Assembly: GCF_947495665.1 (NCBI RefSeq)
Contig: NZ_CANLZV010000002.1
Location: 496,001 to 560,000, forward strand
Direction: 5' to 3'
DNA: 64,000 nt
Origin: an uncultured Sunxiuqinia sp.
GTDB taxonomy: Bacteria > Bacteroidota > Bacteroidia > Bacteroidales > Prolixibacteraceae
Positions 1 through 7,503 of this stretch are shown one piece after another (the first letter of the stretch is position 1; every line of letters begins with the position of its first letter). Both the position numbers and the translations under genes were made by a program. The notes below the pieces were generated by a model. It was not told the DNA's origin and made no database searches. It saw only the letters and a program-made list of their open reading frames with translations.

Positions 1-423
1 ATTGGAGAAGCTCCACGAGCAATTATCATGGTTGAAACCAAAGAAAAAGCCTTTGAGCTGGAGGAGCAAATTCAGGTTCTGGGAAAGCATACCAACCTGC
101 GTACTTTTACCGTCTTTGAGCAGGGCAACCTGCTGTACCAAAAAGACACGATTTATGAAGGGCTTGATATTTTAATTGGAACTCCCCGTCGGATTAACGA
201 ACTGCTGAGTAATACCGGAATTCCCTGCTCCAACCTGAAACTATTGGTGGTTGACGATGCCGAAACCATTTTCCCAAACCGCGTCCATCCTGTTGTATAT
301 CGCATTACTGATGGTTCTGCAAAAATTCAGTGTTTATTATTTGCAAACAAGGGACACGATAAATTTGACGACCTGTTAGAGCGAATTGAGAAAAACTGGG
401 AAGTGATTACCATCGAAGCTTAG
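1..423 (+). CDS. Degenerate DEAD-box helicase-like protein, RecA1 domain only (5' end outside window)
   Basis: The reading frame is open from base 1, so the start lies upstream; about 140 residues are visible. They match the first RecA-like domain of DEAD-box RNA helicases: PRAIIMVETKEKA sits where motif Ia (PTRELA) should be, GTPRRINELL resembles motif Ib, and LVVDDAETIF occupies motif II. The DEAD box reads DDAE, and LLFAN stands at the motif III position in place of SAT. The frame then stops without a second RecA domain. Canonical DEAD-box ATPases need both domains, so this looks like a catalytically impaired, single-domain member. Whether it is a stable family or a decaying gene cannot be told from the fragment. 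Confidence 0.7.
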   Translation: MGEAPRAIIMVETKEKAFELEEQIQVLGKHTNLRTFTVFEQGNLLYQKDTIYEGLDILIGTPRRINELLSNTGIPCSNLKLLVVDDAETIFPNRVHPVVYRITDGSAKIQCLLFANKGHDKFDDLLERIEKNWEVITIEA

Positions 424-568
424 TATAAGCAACACAAATACACTCCAGACAATATCAAATAACATGTTATAGCAAAGCGCAATAAACTCCCTCACTTGAA
501 TTGATTATAGAAGTAAGTCTATTTTGATTTAGCCCTCGTCTTTAAAGCATGCTGCTGCTCTATAAAGC

Positions 569-602
569 AAAACTGATTGAAGGCTAGCCTTCAGCCGGTT
601 TT
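569..602. terminator. Terminator-like hairpin
   Basis: The perfect palindrome TGAAGGCTAGCCTTCA (578-593) is extended by AAAAC (569-573) pairing with GTTTT (598-602). It lies 146 bases after the helicase-like gene and could end it, or end leftward transcription. The T run on the + side is short, so function is uncertain. Confidence 0.4.
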
Positions 603-652
603 AAATTCGGAGTTATTTAATCAAATAACCCTGTGCGGAGGTGTTGTATTGG

Positions 653-781
653 TTAAAATTTGATACCGGCAGTCAGGTAAAATCCTTGTAGCTTAACCTT
701 TTCATCCATATCCTTCAAAAACTCATTGAGGCCCCACTCATAAGAAGCATCCAGGTAGAAAATGGAGAATTGTTTGATTAA
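653..781 (-). pseudogene. C-terminal remnant of an outer-membrane beta-barrel protein
   Basis: Read on the minus strand, 781 down to 653 encodes a 42-residue tail containing YLDASYEWGLNEF and ending in GFYLTAGIKF followed by a TAA stop. An alternating aromatic/hydrophobic last strand ending in a terminal Phe is typical of Bacteroidota outer-membrane beta-barrel (PorT/OMP_b-brl type) proteins. Upstream on the same strand the frame hits a stop at about 812 and there is no start or signal peptide. It is therefore a leftover of a deleted gene. The family assignment rests on the short tail only. Confidence 0.6.
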
Positions 782-988
782 GCACTTTGCTTTGGCTATT
801 TTTAGCCACTGTTGCTATTTGCAACAAATTCTGATACTGCCACCATAGCCAGTTTAAGCAAGTCATCCCTGTTTTTGTACTACGCATTCTCTTTTGATGA
901 GGTGTTTGAGTGCATATGGAATAAGCTTAAAATGTCTAATGAATCAGTATCAGAAACTAAGTATGAAGAACAAAATAGAACTAGTATC

Positions 989-1909
989 ATGTTTAAGAAA
1001 CTTGTGGCAATTGAACCAGTTAGTTTAATTCCATCGGCAGAGAAAGCGTTAAATCAGTATGCAAAAGAAGTGGTCATGCACCAGGATATCCCTTCGGGTG
1101 ACGATGAAATTATCCGAAGAATAGCTGATGCTGACGCAGTGTTGCTGAGCTATACGTCATCCATTAATCGGACAGTACTGGAGCAATGCTCCGAAGTAAA
1201 ATACATTGGTATGTGCTGCTCGCTTTATTCACCGGAGAGTGCCAATGTCGATATTAAATACGCCAACGAAAAAGGGATCACCGTTACCGGCATTCGCGAT
1301 TATGGCGACGAAGGCGTGGTAGAATATGTGGTGAGTGAGCTTGTGCGCTGCCTACATGGTTTTGGCACCAATCCCGATGGAAGCCAGGCAAAACCTTGGG
1401 ATGGCATGGCTCGGGAAATTACCGGCCTTAAAGTTGGAATTGTGGGTTTAGGAAAATCGGGAGGTATGATTGCCGATGCACTTCATTTCTTTGGTGCAGA
1501 CATCACCTACTTTGCCCGAAGCAAAAAAGAAGAAGCTGAAAAGAAAGGATATCAATTCCTCCCTTTGAATGAATTACTCTCGCAAAGCGAAGTGGTATTT
1601 TGCTGTTTAAACAAAAATACCATTCTGCTTCACGAAAATGAGTTTACCCAACTGGGAAACCGGAAGATTCTATTCAACACCGGACTTTCCCCTGCCTGGG
1701 ATGAAGCTCCTTTTGCCCGCTGGATTGATGCCGACAATCGTTGCTATTGCGATACCCTTGGAGCTTTGGGAGATGAAAAGTTCCTTATTCATCCGAATGT
1801 GCATTGCATGCAGGTGTCAACTGGCCGCACCCGCCAAGCCTTTGTGCGCCTGAGCGAAAAAGTATTGGCCAACTTATCAGAATACGATCGGCGAACTGAT
1901 ATTGCGTAG
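989..1909 (+). CDS. 2-hydroxyacid dehydrogenase-like NAD-binding protein
   Basis: This protein of 306 residues belongs to the D-isomer-specific 2-hydroxyacid dehydrogenase fold: a substrate-binding half, then the Rossmann motif VGIVGLGKSGG near residue 150. The start at 989 (MFKKLVAIEP) is chosen because upstream in-frame residues look unrelated to the family. The catalytic signature is unusual. The Arg normally found after the NTxR-type motif is absent (FNTGLSPAW), the Glu region reads CDTLGALGDE, and the TPH catalytic His region reads NVHCMQVSTG. The enzyme may act differently or be a non-catalytic relative. The 3' end overlaps the convergent nadX by 33 bp. Confidence 0.75.
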   Translation: MFKKLVAIEPVSLIPSAEKALNQYAKEVVMHQDIPSGDDEIIRRIADADAVLLSYTSSINRTVLEQCSEVKYIGMCCSLYSPESANVDIKYANEKGITVTGIRDYGDEGVVEYVVSELVRCLHGFGTNPDGSQAKPWDGMAREITGLKVGIVGLGKSGGMIADALHFFGADITYFARSKKEEAEKKGYQFLPLNELLSQSEVVFCCLNKNTILLHENEFTQLGNRKILFNTGLSPAWDEAPFARWIDADNRCYCDTLGALGDEKFLIHPNVHCMQVSTGRTRQAFVRLSEKVLANLSEYDRRTDIA

Positions 1910-2677
1910 CGTATTAACCACCGACCAGCCTGCAATTTGGGCTGTTTGACTATATACATCGATCACCGCATGAACCTGTTCATTCCGGACTTCAATGCGG
2001 TGATCGTCGCCAACAAAGTCTGGGGTTGATGTTACCGACACTAGAATGTCTTCGGGCCCCACCGAAGCCAGCGAAGCAGCTACCGCAACATTCACCTTGG
2101 TTGGGAAAAGTGCAATGGCCTCCTGGGCATTTCCTTCAAACACTTTTCGCTTTTCAGTTTGCAAAGCTTCGTCATACACCGAAGTTCCCTGCAGTGAGTT
2201 TGGCCCCTTTTCCGTGTCAAATGATACCGTTGTTTTGCCCATCAGCGAAGCGGTACGCAACACATCAAAGCCACCGGTTGCTCCTGATACGATATGCACA
2301 CGTTGGCTGTTTTCCCGTGCCGTTTGCTCCACATCCTGATAAAACACACGATCGGCTAAAGCACCAATGGACAAAACCACCAACGATGTTCCGTTCTTTA
2401 AAGCTGGTAAAGCCAACTCTCTCAAGGCTGCTGGCGATGCTGATTCTACCAGGTAATCGGGCTTCAGTGCCAACAGTTCATCCAGCGAAGAACAAACTTG
2501 ACAAGTATAATCAGAATCAGCTTTCACTATTTTATTGGCAATGGCTTCGGCCTTCTCTTTCGTGCGAGACAGCACTCCTACAAGCTGGTAATCGGGCAAA
2601 ATCCCATTGATTAGAGCATCTGCAACAATCTCGGCCAGCTTTCCACAGCCTACAATAACAAGTCTTTTTGTATTCAT
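1877..2677 (-). CDS. nadX: L-aspartate dehydrogenase
   Basis: The 266-residue protein matches NadX, which oxidises L-aspartate to iminoaspartate for NAD synthesis (also proposed in aspartate catabolism). An N-terminal Rossmann motif VIVGCGKLAEIVADAL is followed by the family signature GATGGFDVLRTASLMGK near residue 132 and a C-terminal DUF108-type domain with DDHRIEV, whose His is the expected catalytic residue. Length fits the family (about 255-270). No quinolinate synthase gene is nearby, so the exact pathway role is inferred. The gene is convergent with and overlaps the dehydrogenase-like gene ending at 1909. Confidence 0.85.
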   Translation of the reverse strand: MNTKRLVIVGCGKLAEIVADALINGILPDYQLVGVLSRTKEKAEAIANKIVKADSDYTCQVCSSLDELLALKPDYLVESASPAALRELALPALKNGTSLVVLSIGALADRVFYQDVEQTARENSQRVHIVSGATGGFDVLRTASLMGKTTVSFDTEKGPNSLQGTSVYDEALQTEKRKVFEGNAQEAIALFPTKVNVAVAASLASVGPEDILVSVTSTPDFVGDDHRIEVRNEQVHAVIDVYSQTAQIAGWSVVNTLRNISSPIVF

Positions 2678-2899
2678 AGTAATTGGTAATTTATTATGTC
2701 ATTTTTTGCAGTAGTAATCATCGAAACGATGAAAAGCAAAGGTATCAAAAGTTTATTGAATAAGGCGAATAGCAAGCCTTACACCTTCTTCTATGATGTT
2801 TCTTCTAGTTAAAAAACGATAAAATAGTGTTGTTTAGCTGACAGCAAAAAGCGCTGCTTAAATCAGCACCATTTCTCCCTAAGTATTGCCTGGAAAGTT

Positions 2900-3886
2900 T
2901 TACTGAAACAAGTCAATGAGTTCATCCAGGCTAACTTTCCCAAAATAGTCCGTTAAGTTAACCGATGACAGCACGCGCCGGATATGTTCTGTTTCGTGTA
3001 GTTGTCCGGCCAGCAGTTCTTCCAGCTCCTCAATGGGCTGTGAAGCAAAAAAATCTCCGAAGATCCGAGCTTGTTGAATCACCCCCTTCTTGACATCGAG
3101 GTGCAACTCAATAAATCCGGCAGGAACCTTAATTGCTTTCTTGAAATTATAAGCAGGCGAACCTCCAAAGTTCCAATCCCAGGTGCTGTATTTTTCTTGA
3201 GCCAGCTGCTCTATTTCTGCTACCTCCTGAGGATTAAGTTCATGAATGTGGCTAGGTTCCGCATTTTCGCGAATGATTTGATCGATCAGCAATTGTTTGA
3301 ACTTATCGATCGTTATTCCTCCCGGGAAATAGTCAATCAAATTAGTTACACGAGCACGGGCCGACTTCACGGCTTTGTCCTTAAACTTGAGCGGGTTAAT
3401 TCTCAGGGCTTCGCTCAAAACCTGCATTTCCGAGTTCAAAAGGATGGTACCATGCTGAATCATCTTGCCATTACGGGCCAACTTAGCATTTCCGCTAAAC
3501 TTCTTACCATCCACCAGTAAGTCGTTGCGGCCTTCCAACTTAGCAGGTACATCCAATCCATTCAGCATGTCAACCACGGGCTGTGTGAACTTCGAGAAAT
3601 CCGAAAAATCCTCGTCACCCAGTGGCGTATGGAACGAAAAATTCAGGTTTCCCAAATCATGGTAAACCGCTCCTCCACCCGTAAGCCGCCGAACTACCTT
3701 AATCTGGTTTTCGGTGACATAGTCGAGATTGATCTCCGCCAAGGTATTCTGAAACCTTCCTACAATAATGGATGGCGCATTGATATAAAGCAAAAACAGC
3801 TCCTCCTTAGGGTACTTGTTCAGCAGGTATTCTTCGGTAGCAATATTGAAATAAGCGTTGTTCGATGGCGAGTCAATAATCAGCAT
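2900..3886 (-). CDS. lplA: Lipoate-protein ligase A
   Basis: LplA activates free lipoate with ATP and attaches it to lipoyl domains of 2-oxoacid dehydrogenases and GcvH. The 328-residue protein has the hallmark RRLTGGGAVYHD near residue 86, the Lys-containing LLVDGKKFSGNA loop, and the C-terminal accessory domain of full-length ligases. Lipoyl synthase lipA is encoded 56 kb away in the same window, so both salvage and synthesis are present. It is monocistronic by spacing; no strong promoter was identified. Confidence 0.92.
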   Translation of the reverse strand: MLIIDSPSNNAYFNIATEEYLLNKYPKEELFLLYINAPSIIVGRFQNTLAEINLDYVTENQIKVVRRLTGGGAVYHDLGNLNFSFHTPLGDEDFSDFSKFTQPVVDMLNGLDVPAKLEGRNDLLVDGKKFSGNAKLARNGKMIQHGTILLNSEMQVLSEALRINPLKFKDKAVKSARARVTNLIDYFPGGITIDKFKQLLIDQIIRENAEPSHIHELNPQEVAEIEQLAQEKYSTWDWNFGGSPAYNFKKAIKVPAGFIELHLDVKKGVIQQARIFGDFFASQPIEELEELLAGQLHETEHIRRVLSSVNLTDYFGKVSLDELIDLFQ

Positions 3887-3976
3887 AGTTCTTATTTTTT
3901 GCCAAAAATAGCAGTTTTTAAACGATAAACACTCAATAACAACGAAGGAAGGACTTGGTTTAATTTCTACTCACGA

Positions 3977-4145
3977 GGCGATGCCCATATGTTCATGCTA
4001 TCAGCCCGTTGGGCTTTTAAGATTACATTCATTCAATTGCTCCTCCTTCATCTCGCACCAAAGGTGCATTCGCAAACAGGACAGGGCAACGCCCTGTTGC
4101 CGGATCATCAGCCAATCCTACAGCCCTGAAAGGGCCTGAGCCTAA
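3977..4145. repeat. Composite REP-like palindromic repeat, copy 1
   Basis: Five short hairpins, mostly with three-base loops, follow each other: GGC-gat-GCC (3977-3985), AGCCC-gtt-GGGCT (4003-4015), GCACC-aaa-GGTGC (4055-4067), ACAGGGC-aac-GCCCTGT (4081-4097) and GCCCT-gaa-AGGGC (4123-4135). The unit ends at the stop codon of the transposase gene. Three related copies lie on the other side of that gene. Confidence 0.8.
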
Positions 4146-4598
4146 CTAATCCCACACATAACGCTCATCATATTCAACCTGGTACTTTTTTAAGAATGCC
4201 TGAAACTCTTCTTGAAATGTCTTTGTGCGGTGATGCTCTTCTTGGAAATTGATGTAGTTTGTAACAACATCAACTTCTGTGGGATTAACAGAAAAAGCAC
4301 CGTAACCATTCTGCCAATAAAAGTTTTCGTATCGCTGTCCTTGTGTTTTCATCCATTTCGAGGAGTTCTTTTTCAGAGCTTCAATTAACTCGGCTTGAGA
4401 AATTTTTCGAGATAAAGTACATAGAATATGGACATGATCATTCGTTCCTCCTACACGAACAGGGTTACATGCCAATCCTTTACAAATACCGCCAAGGTAT
4501 TCAAAGAGTTTAGTTTGAATGTCTTTATCAATTAACTTCGCGCGTTGTTTGGTGCTGAAGGTGATGTGTAGATATACTTTGGATAATGATTGTGGCAT
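4146..4598 (-). CDS. tnpA: IS200-like / REP-associated tyrosine transposase
   Basis: The 150-residue protein is a Y1 (HUH) transposase of the TnpA/RAYT type, which cuts and rejoins single-stranded DNA at hairpins. The HUH motif is visible as NDHVHIL near residue 54, and the catalytic Tyr is probably in VVTNYINFQEEHH near residue 115. Length is standard. The gene is directly flanked by GCCCT/AGGGC hairpins in inverted orientation at both ends (4123-4135 and 4631-4643), the arrangement expected for a transposase acting on REP hairpins. The first 27 codons are duplicated at 4807-4886. Confidence 0.88.
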   Translation of the reverse strand: MPQSLSKVYLHITFSTKQRAKLIDKDIQTKLFEYLGGICKGLACNPVRVGGTNDHVHILCTLSRKISQAELIEALKKNSSKWMKTQGQRYENFYWQNGYGAFSVNPTEVDVVTNYINFQEEHHRTKTFQEEFQAFLKKYQVEYDERYVWD

Positions 4599-4630
4599 AG
4601 TTTACTCGTTTTGGTGAGACAATCGCTGTT

Positions 4631-4800
4631 GCCCTTTCAGGGCGTTATTTCATTGTGTAACCTGTGTTCATAGGGCGGTGCCCTATGCTCATGCTATAAG
4701 CCCGTTGGGCTTTTAAGACAACTTGTTTTCACAAGGTTATTTCGTTCTTTTTCCCGCGCCAAAGGTGCATTCGCAAACAGGACAGGGCAACGCTCTCTTG
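4631..4800. repeat. Composite REP-like repeat, copy 2
   Basis: Hairpins in order are GCCCT-ttc-AGGGC (4631-4643), ATAGGGC-ggt-GCCCTAT (about 4670-4686), AGCCC-gtt-GGGCT, the CAAAGGTGC element and ACAGGGC-aac-GC with a degraded right arm. The first hairpin is the reverse complement of the last hairpin of copy 1, so the transposase gene is bracketed by inverted elements. Confidence 0.75.
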
Positions 4801-4806
4801 TCTGGG

Positions 4807-4886
4807 ATGTCTTTATCAATTAGCTTCTCGCGTTGTTTGGTGCTAAAGGTGATGTGTAGATACACTTTGGATAATGATTGTGGCAT
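4807..4886 (-). pseudogene. 5' fragment of the transposase gene
   Basis: Reading from 4886 leftwards gives ATG and 27 codons (MPQSLSKVYLHITFSTKQRE and the next few residues) nearly identical to the start of the intact transposase, after which homology ends at the duplication boundary. It is a by-product of the 288-bp tandem duplication and is not expected to be functional. Confidence 0.85.
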
Positions 4887-4918
4887 AGTTTACTCGTTTT
4901 GGTGAGACAATCGCTTTT

Positions 4919-5134
4919 GCCCTTTCAGGGCGTTATTTCATAGTGTAACCTGTATTCATAGGGCGGATGCCCTAGGCTGATGCTATAAGCCCGTTGGGCT
5001 TTTAAGATAATTTGTTTTCACAAGGTTATTTCATTCTTTTTTCCGCGCCAAAGATGCATCCGCATCAGGACAGGGCATCGCCCTGTTGTCAGAGTATTCT
5101 CCAAACCAGTAGCCTTGAAAGGGCGTGAGCCTAA
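4919..5134. repeat. Composite REP-like repeat, copy 3
   Basis: This copy lies in the second tandem unit and extends past it. GCCCT-ttc-AGGGC (4919-4931) opens it, followed by the TAGGGCggatGCCCTA, AGCCC-gtt-GGGCT and ACAGGGCatcGCCCTGT hairpins and, near 5112-5124, a diverged GCCTT-gaa-AGGGC element with the closing GTGAGCCTAA. Confidence 0.75.
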
Positions 5135-5162
5135 TGGGAACTCCATATTCATTGGTCAATCT

Positions 5163-5326
5163 CCTAGGTCAACGCGATCAACCCGTTGGACTTTTTAAAA
5201 TTATACAATATTTAGATAAATCCCTTTTCCTCCCGCACCGAAGGTGCATTCGCAAACAGGACAGGGCAACGCCCTGTTGCCGGAGCATCAGCCAGACCTA
5301 TAGCCCTGAAGGGGCGTAAGCCTAAC
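5163..5326. repeat. Composite REP-like repeat, copy 4
   Basis: A diverged copy has CAACCCGTTGGAC, GCACCgaaGGTGC, ACAGGGC-aac-GCCCTGT, and a CCCTgaaGGGGC element closing with GTAAGCCTAAC. Its right half is almost identical to copy 1. It runs into the 3' end of the DUF5808-like gene, overlapping the stop codon. Confidence 0.75.
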
Positions 5327-5543
5327 CAGTATAAGTTCCGAGCAAAATGATAATGACAATTAAGGCGATTAGTGCCGGCCAGGCGTACGGGTTGCCAAAG
5401 TTGAAGGTCCACCCCATCCAACGGCTGTATTTGGGAACAATCAGTCGTGGATCTTTGCGGTTAACGTAAAAAGGACCTTTCCAGTTGTTGAGATCCCGAC
5501 TCATCGCATCCAGTAGTTCTTTTTCCAATTTCCTTCTTTTCAT
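5322..5543 (-). CDS. Small DUF5808-like membrane protein
   Basis: This 73-residue protein has a charged N-terminus, then WKGPFYVNRKDPRLIVPK and GWTFNFGNP, which resemble the DUF5808 signature, and one C-terminal membrane segment (about residues 52-70, WPALIALIVIIILLG). DUF5808 proteins have no established function. It is likely a single-pass inner-membrane protein with its N-terminal domain in the cytoplasm. It stands alone between REP repeats and a non-coding region, and its stop codon overlaps the end of a REP copy. Confidence 0.75.
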   Translation of the reverse strand: MKRRKLEKELLDAMSRDLNNWKGPFYVNRKDPRLIVPKYSRWMGWTFNFGNPYAWPALIALIVIIILLGTYTG

Positions 5544-6054
5544 CTGTTCATTGATTTAATGATTAGCTTCTGCCCTTTTCAGGTCTAATAGTTTTTTTTC
5601 TAACCACCAATCCTTAAACGCCAAATTTCTAACTATTATAGCTATGCAAATTACTCAATTACTCCTAAAATTTCGCGATTAACCCACACCAAAGATGCAA
5701 TAGTAGGTAATGTTTATCCCAATAAATATATGCATACAATCCGCAAAGGATCAAACTAAAAAGCCAATATGAATCTACCCAAATCCTCACAATAAAAGTT
5801 CGATTCAATCATTTTTAGGTGTTCTTGTTTAAGTTTTGCGATGCTAAAAGACTGAAAAACATCCCAAATTTGCAGCTAAAATTACTCTCTCAGACTGTCA
5901 ATACTGATAACCCTCCCCCGCAAATTGTTGATAACCACACTGAAAACCAACAGGAAAACACCATAAAAGCCGCATCTGTCAGGCTATCTGAGACTTACCA
6001 ACAATTGTTAATATCATCGGTTAATACATAGTTAATTTAAAACACTCAGAACTA
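5544..6054. other. AT-rich non-coding region
   Basis: No convincing gene or strong structure is seen in these 511 bases. Short open frames lack family resemblance or start signals. The region leads into the promoter of the structured RNA candidate. Confidence 0.5.
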
Positions 6055-6086
6055 TTGACTTATATTTGATTTTCGCTGTACATTTG
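6055..6086 (+). promoter_or_regulatory. Bacteroidota-type promoter of the structured RNA
   Basis: The -7 element TACATTTG (6079-6086) fits TAnnTTTG exactly, and TTG at 6055-6057 lies 21 bases upstream as a -33 element. A second TATATTTG at 6061-6068 is also present. Transcription would begin near 6091-6093, just before the hairpin-rich segment. Confidence 0.55.
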
Positions 6087-6091
6087 ATAGT

Positions 6092-6632
6092 ATCAGGTGA
6101 GCGATAAAAGACTGCTCCGAAGATGTGGAGGCGACAAAAGCTCTTAGTTGAGTCAGCGTCAAATCATCCAAACCTTCGGGTTTGCGCATCCAGAGAGCCG
6201 AAGTTTAAGCAACCAAAGATCCGTTCTTTACATGCTTGATTAAAACGAAAAACGATTGCTTCGGCATTCCCAAGTCGTTTTAGGTTTGAAGGCTGTTTTC
6301 GAAAAGGAATTCGTTCCCCGAAGAAAGCAGGCAATGGTGGGACTTCGGTTCCAAAACCACTGCCAAATGAGCAAATTGATGATCGTAAGACCAGCATTTC
6401 TCAGGAGCCATCAAAAACTTCGTCCGGTAAGACAAGCTTCGGCTTGGTCGAGCGGACAGCCGGAAGGCCTGCTGTAACAAGTATTGCCGGAACGCCAAGG
6501 GCTGAAACCCGAATCCTGGATTCATGGATCAGCCAGTCAAAATAACAGTAGCCTGACATGAACGACGATTTCGATCGTCAAGTAGTGAATGGGAGCTATT
6601 CATACCGAGTGGTTCCCATTGTTGTTTTTAGG
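6092..6632 (+). ncRNA. Candidate structured non-coding RNA rich in UUCG tetraloops
   Basis: The + strand contains six hairpins closed by UUCG: CAAACC/GGTTTG (6169-6184); AAAACGA/TCGTTTT enclosing TGC-UUCG-GCA (6249-6281); GGAA-UUCG-TTCC (6306-6317); a three-tier stem GGCA/TGCC, TGGT/ACCA, GGGAC/GTTCC (6330-6364); GTCCG/CGGAC enclosing GAC-AAGC-UUCG-GCTT-GTC (6422-6457); and GACGAT-UUCG-ATCGTC (6564-6579). Four have the extra-stable C(UUCG)G form, which exists only on this strand. GCC-GGAA-GGC (6459-6468) adds a GNRA loop. A promoter precedes and a terminator follows, giving an RNA of about 540 nt. It does not show RNase P, tmRNA, 6S or SRP signatures. No coding frame resembles a protein family. 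Ends are approximate. Confidence 0.65.
6588..6630 (+). terminator. Terminator of the structured RNA
   Basis: AATGGGA (6588-6594) pairs with TCCCATT (6614-6620), with a small ACC-gagt-GGT helix inside the loop, followed by the T-rich GTTGTTTTTA. The T run is on the + strand, so it ends rightward transcription rather than the regulator gene on the minus strand. Confidence 0.6.
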
Positions 6633-6652
6633 CCTTTCAGAAAATCAGTCGC

Positions 6653-7348
6653 TTATCCCCGTAAACTAAGCTCTTCAAGGGTGTCACTTTTCAATAAAAT
6701 GATGTCTTTGTCCCGTAAATCAATCAATCCATCCTTTTCGTAGCTTTTTAGTAGTTTAACAGCGCTTTCTGTTGAAATGCCGGCAAAGTCGGCCAAATCC
6801 TTTCGCGAAAGCAATTGAAAGATTTCAGGATTCTGAGCCTTAAAACCATTCAGGTACAACAGGGCTTCGGCTAAGCGACCATTCATTTGTTTGTAAAGCA
6901 CATTCCGGATGGTTGCATACATACCGGAAGCTTGTTCGCAAAACCGCTGGATAAAGCTGGAAGCAAAAAGACCATTTTGACTGACAACTTTGGCAATAGC
7001 CTGTTTTTCGACCAGGAAAGCCATACAATCGGTCAGAGCAACCGTGGAGTAATCAAAGGTATTTTTCACAAAAGCAGAAGAAAGGCCGACAAATTCACCT
7101 TTTTGAATGATTTTCAGGTTGTATACCTTGTTGTTTTCGCCTTCCAGGTACTGACGAGCCAGACCATCGGCAATGAACAACACGTAAGAGGCAAAAGCCC
7201 CCTGCTTGGTCAGGTTATCGCCTTTTCGAAAGTGAACCTGTGTTTTGCTGGCTCTTACCAACTCTATTTCATTGGGCTCAAGCACTTGAAAACAGGGCGC
7301 ATTGATATCGCAAATAAAATTCTCATCGGTCTCCAAAATCGTTTTCAT
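6653..7348 (-). CDS. Crp/Fnr family transcriptional regulator
   Basis: The 231-residue protein has an N-terminal cyclic-nucleotide-binding fold (about 20-140, with FRKGDNLTKQGAFASYVLFI) and a C-terminal helix-turn-helix (LLSRKDLADFAGISTESAVKLLKSYEKDGLI, about 180-210). No cluster of four Cys as in Fe-S Fnr is seen, so it is probably not an Fnr-type oxygen sensor by that mechanism. It is divergent from the thioredoxin and rhodanese flavoprotein genes with a 155-bp shared upstream region, and regulation of those genes is a reasonable inference. Ligand unknown. Confidence 0.85.
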   Translation of the reverse strand: MKTILETDENFICDINAPCFQVLEPNEIELVRASKTQVHFRKGDNLTKQGAFASYVLFIADGLARQYLEGENNKVYNLKIIQKGEFVGLSSAFVKNTFDYSTVALTDCMAFLVEKQAIAKVVSQNGLFASSFIQRFCEQASGMYATIRNVLYKQMNGRLAEALLYLNGFKAQNPEIFQLLSRKDLADFAGISTESAVKLLKSYEKDGLIDLRDKDIILLKSDTLEELSLRG

Positions 7349-7469
7349 GAATCAGTCGTTGTTTTGAATTCGTGAAGTTAGGAATAAATCAAGAAAAAAG
7401 TTGAGCCATTTCAATTCGAAAGTTGGAAAGCCAACAAAGGAAATCCTTCCGAAATCGCAGGATTCAAAA

Positions 7470-7477
7470 TACTTTTG
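7470..7477 (+). promoter_or_regulatory. Candidate -7 element for the thioredoxin operon
   Basis: TACTTTTG matches the TAnnTTTG consensus and lies 26 bases before the thioredoxin start codon. No good TTTG -33 box is found at the usual distance, which would suit a promoter needing an activator such as the divergent Crp/Fnr protein. Confidence 0.4.
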
Positions 7478-7503
7478 CCATCATCATTTTAAAACAAATT
7501 GAA

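Larger units (their letters stand above)
424..988. other. Intergenic region with hairpin and gene remnant
   Basis: This 565-bp gap has no convincing intact gene. It holds a terminator-like hairpin (569-602) and, on the minus strand, the tail of an outer-membrane protein (653-781). The rest is AT-rich without recognised structure. An open frame continues upstream of 989 in phase with the dehydrogenase, but its residues look non-homologous. Confidence 0.5.
4519..5094. repeat. 288-bp imperfect tandem duplication
   Basis: The segment 4519-4806 is repeated at 4807-5094 with an exact offset of 288 bp at every landmark compared, for example the start codon at 4598 versus 4886. Each unit contains the 5' end of the transposase gene, its upstream region and one composite repeat. 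Scattered substitutions show that the duplication is not recent. The right boundary is approximate. Confidence 0.85.

Noticed and set aside
2026-2610. A 194-codon + strand frame opposite nadX
   Set aside because: It is antisense to a well-supported gene and has biased, non-protein-like composition.
3977-5326. CRISPR or tRNA-like cluster
   Set aside because: The units are strings of small hairpins around an HUH transposase with no constant spacer length, and no cloverleaf can be drawn.
6164-6525. Open frames of 70-80 codons on both strands inside the hairpin-rich region
   Set aside because: They resemble no family, overlap one another in several frames, and the sequence is better explained by paired RNA stems with promoter and terminator.
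6092-6632. Possible RNase P RNA, tmRNA or 6S RNA
   Set aside because: The conserved GAGGAAAGTCC-type core of RNase P, the tmRNA ends and tag frame, and the 6S open-bubble layout were looked for by eye and not found.
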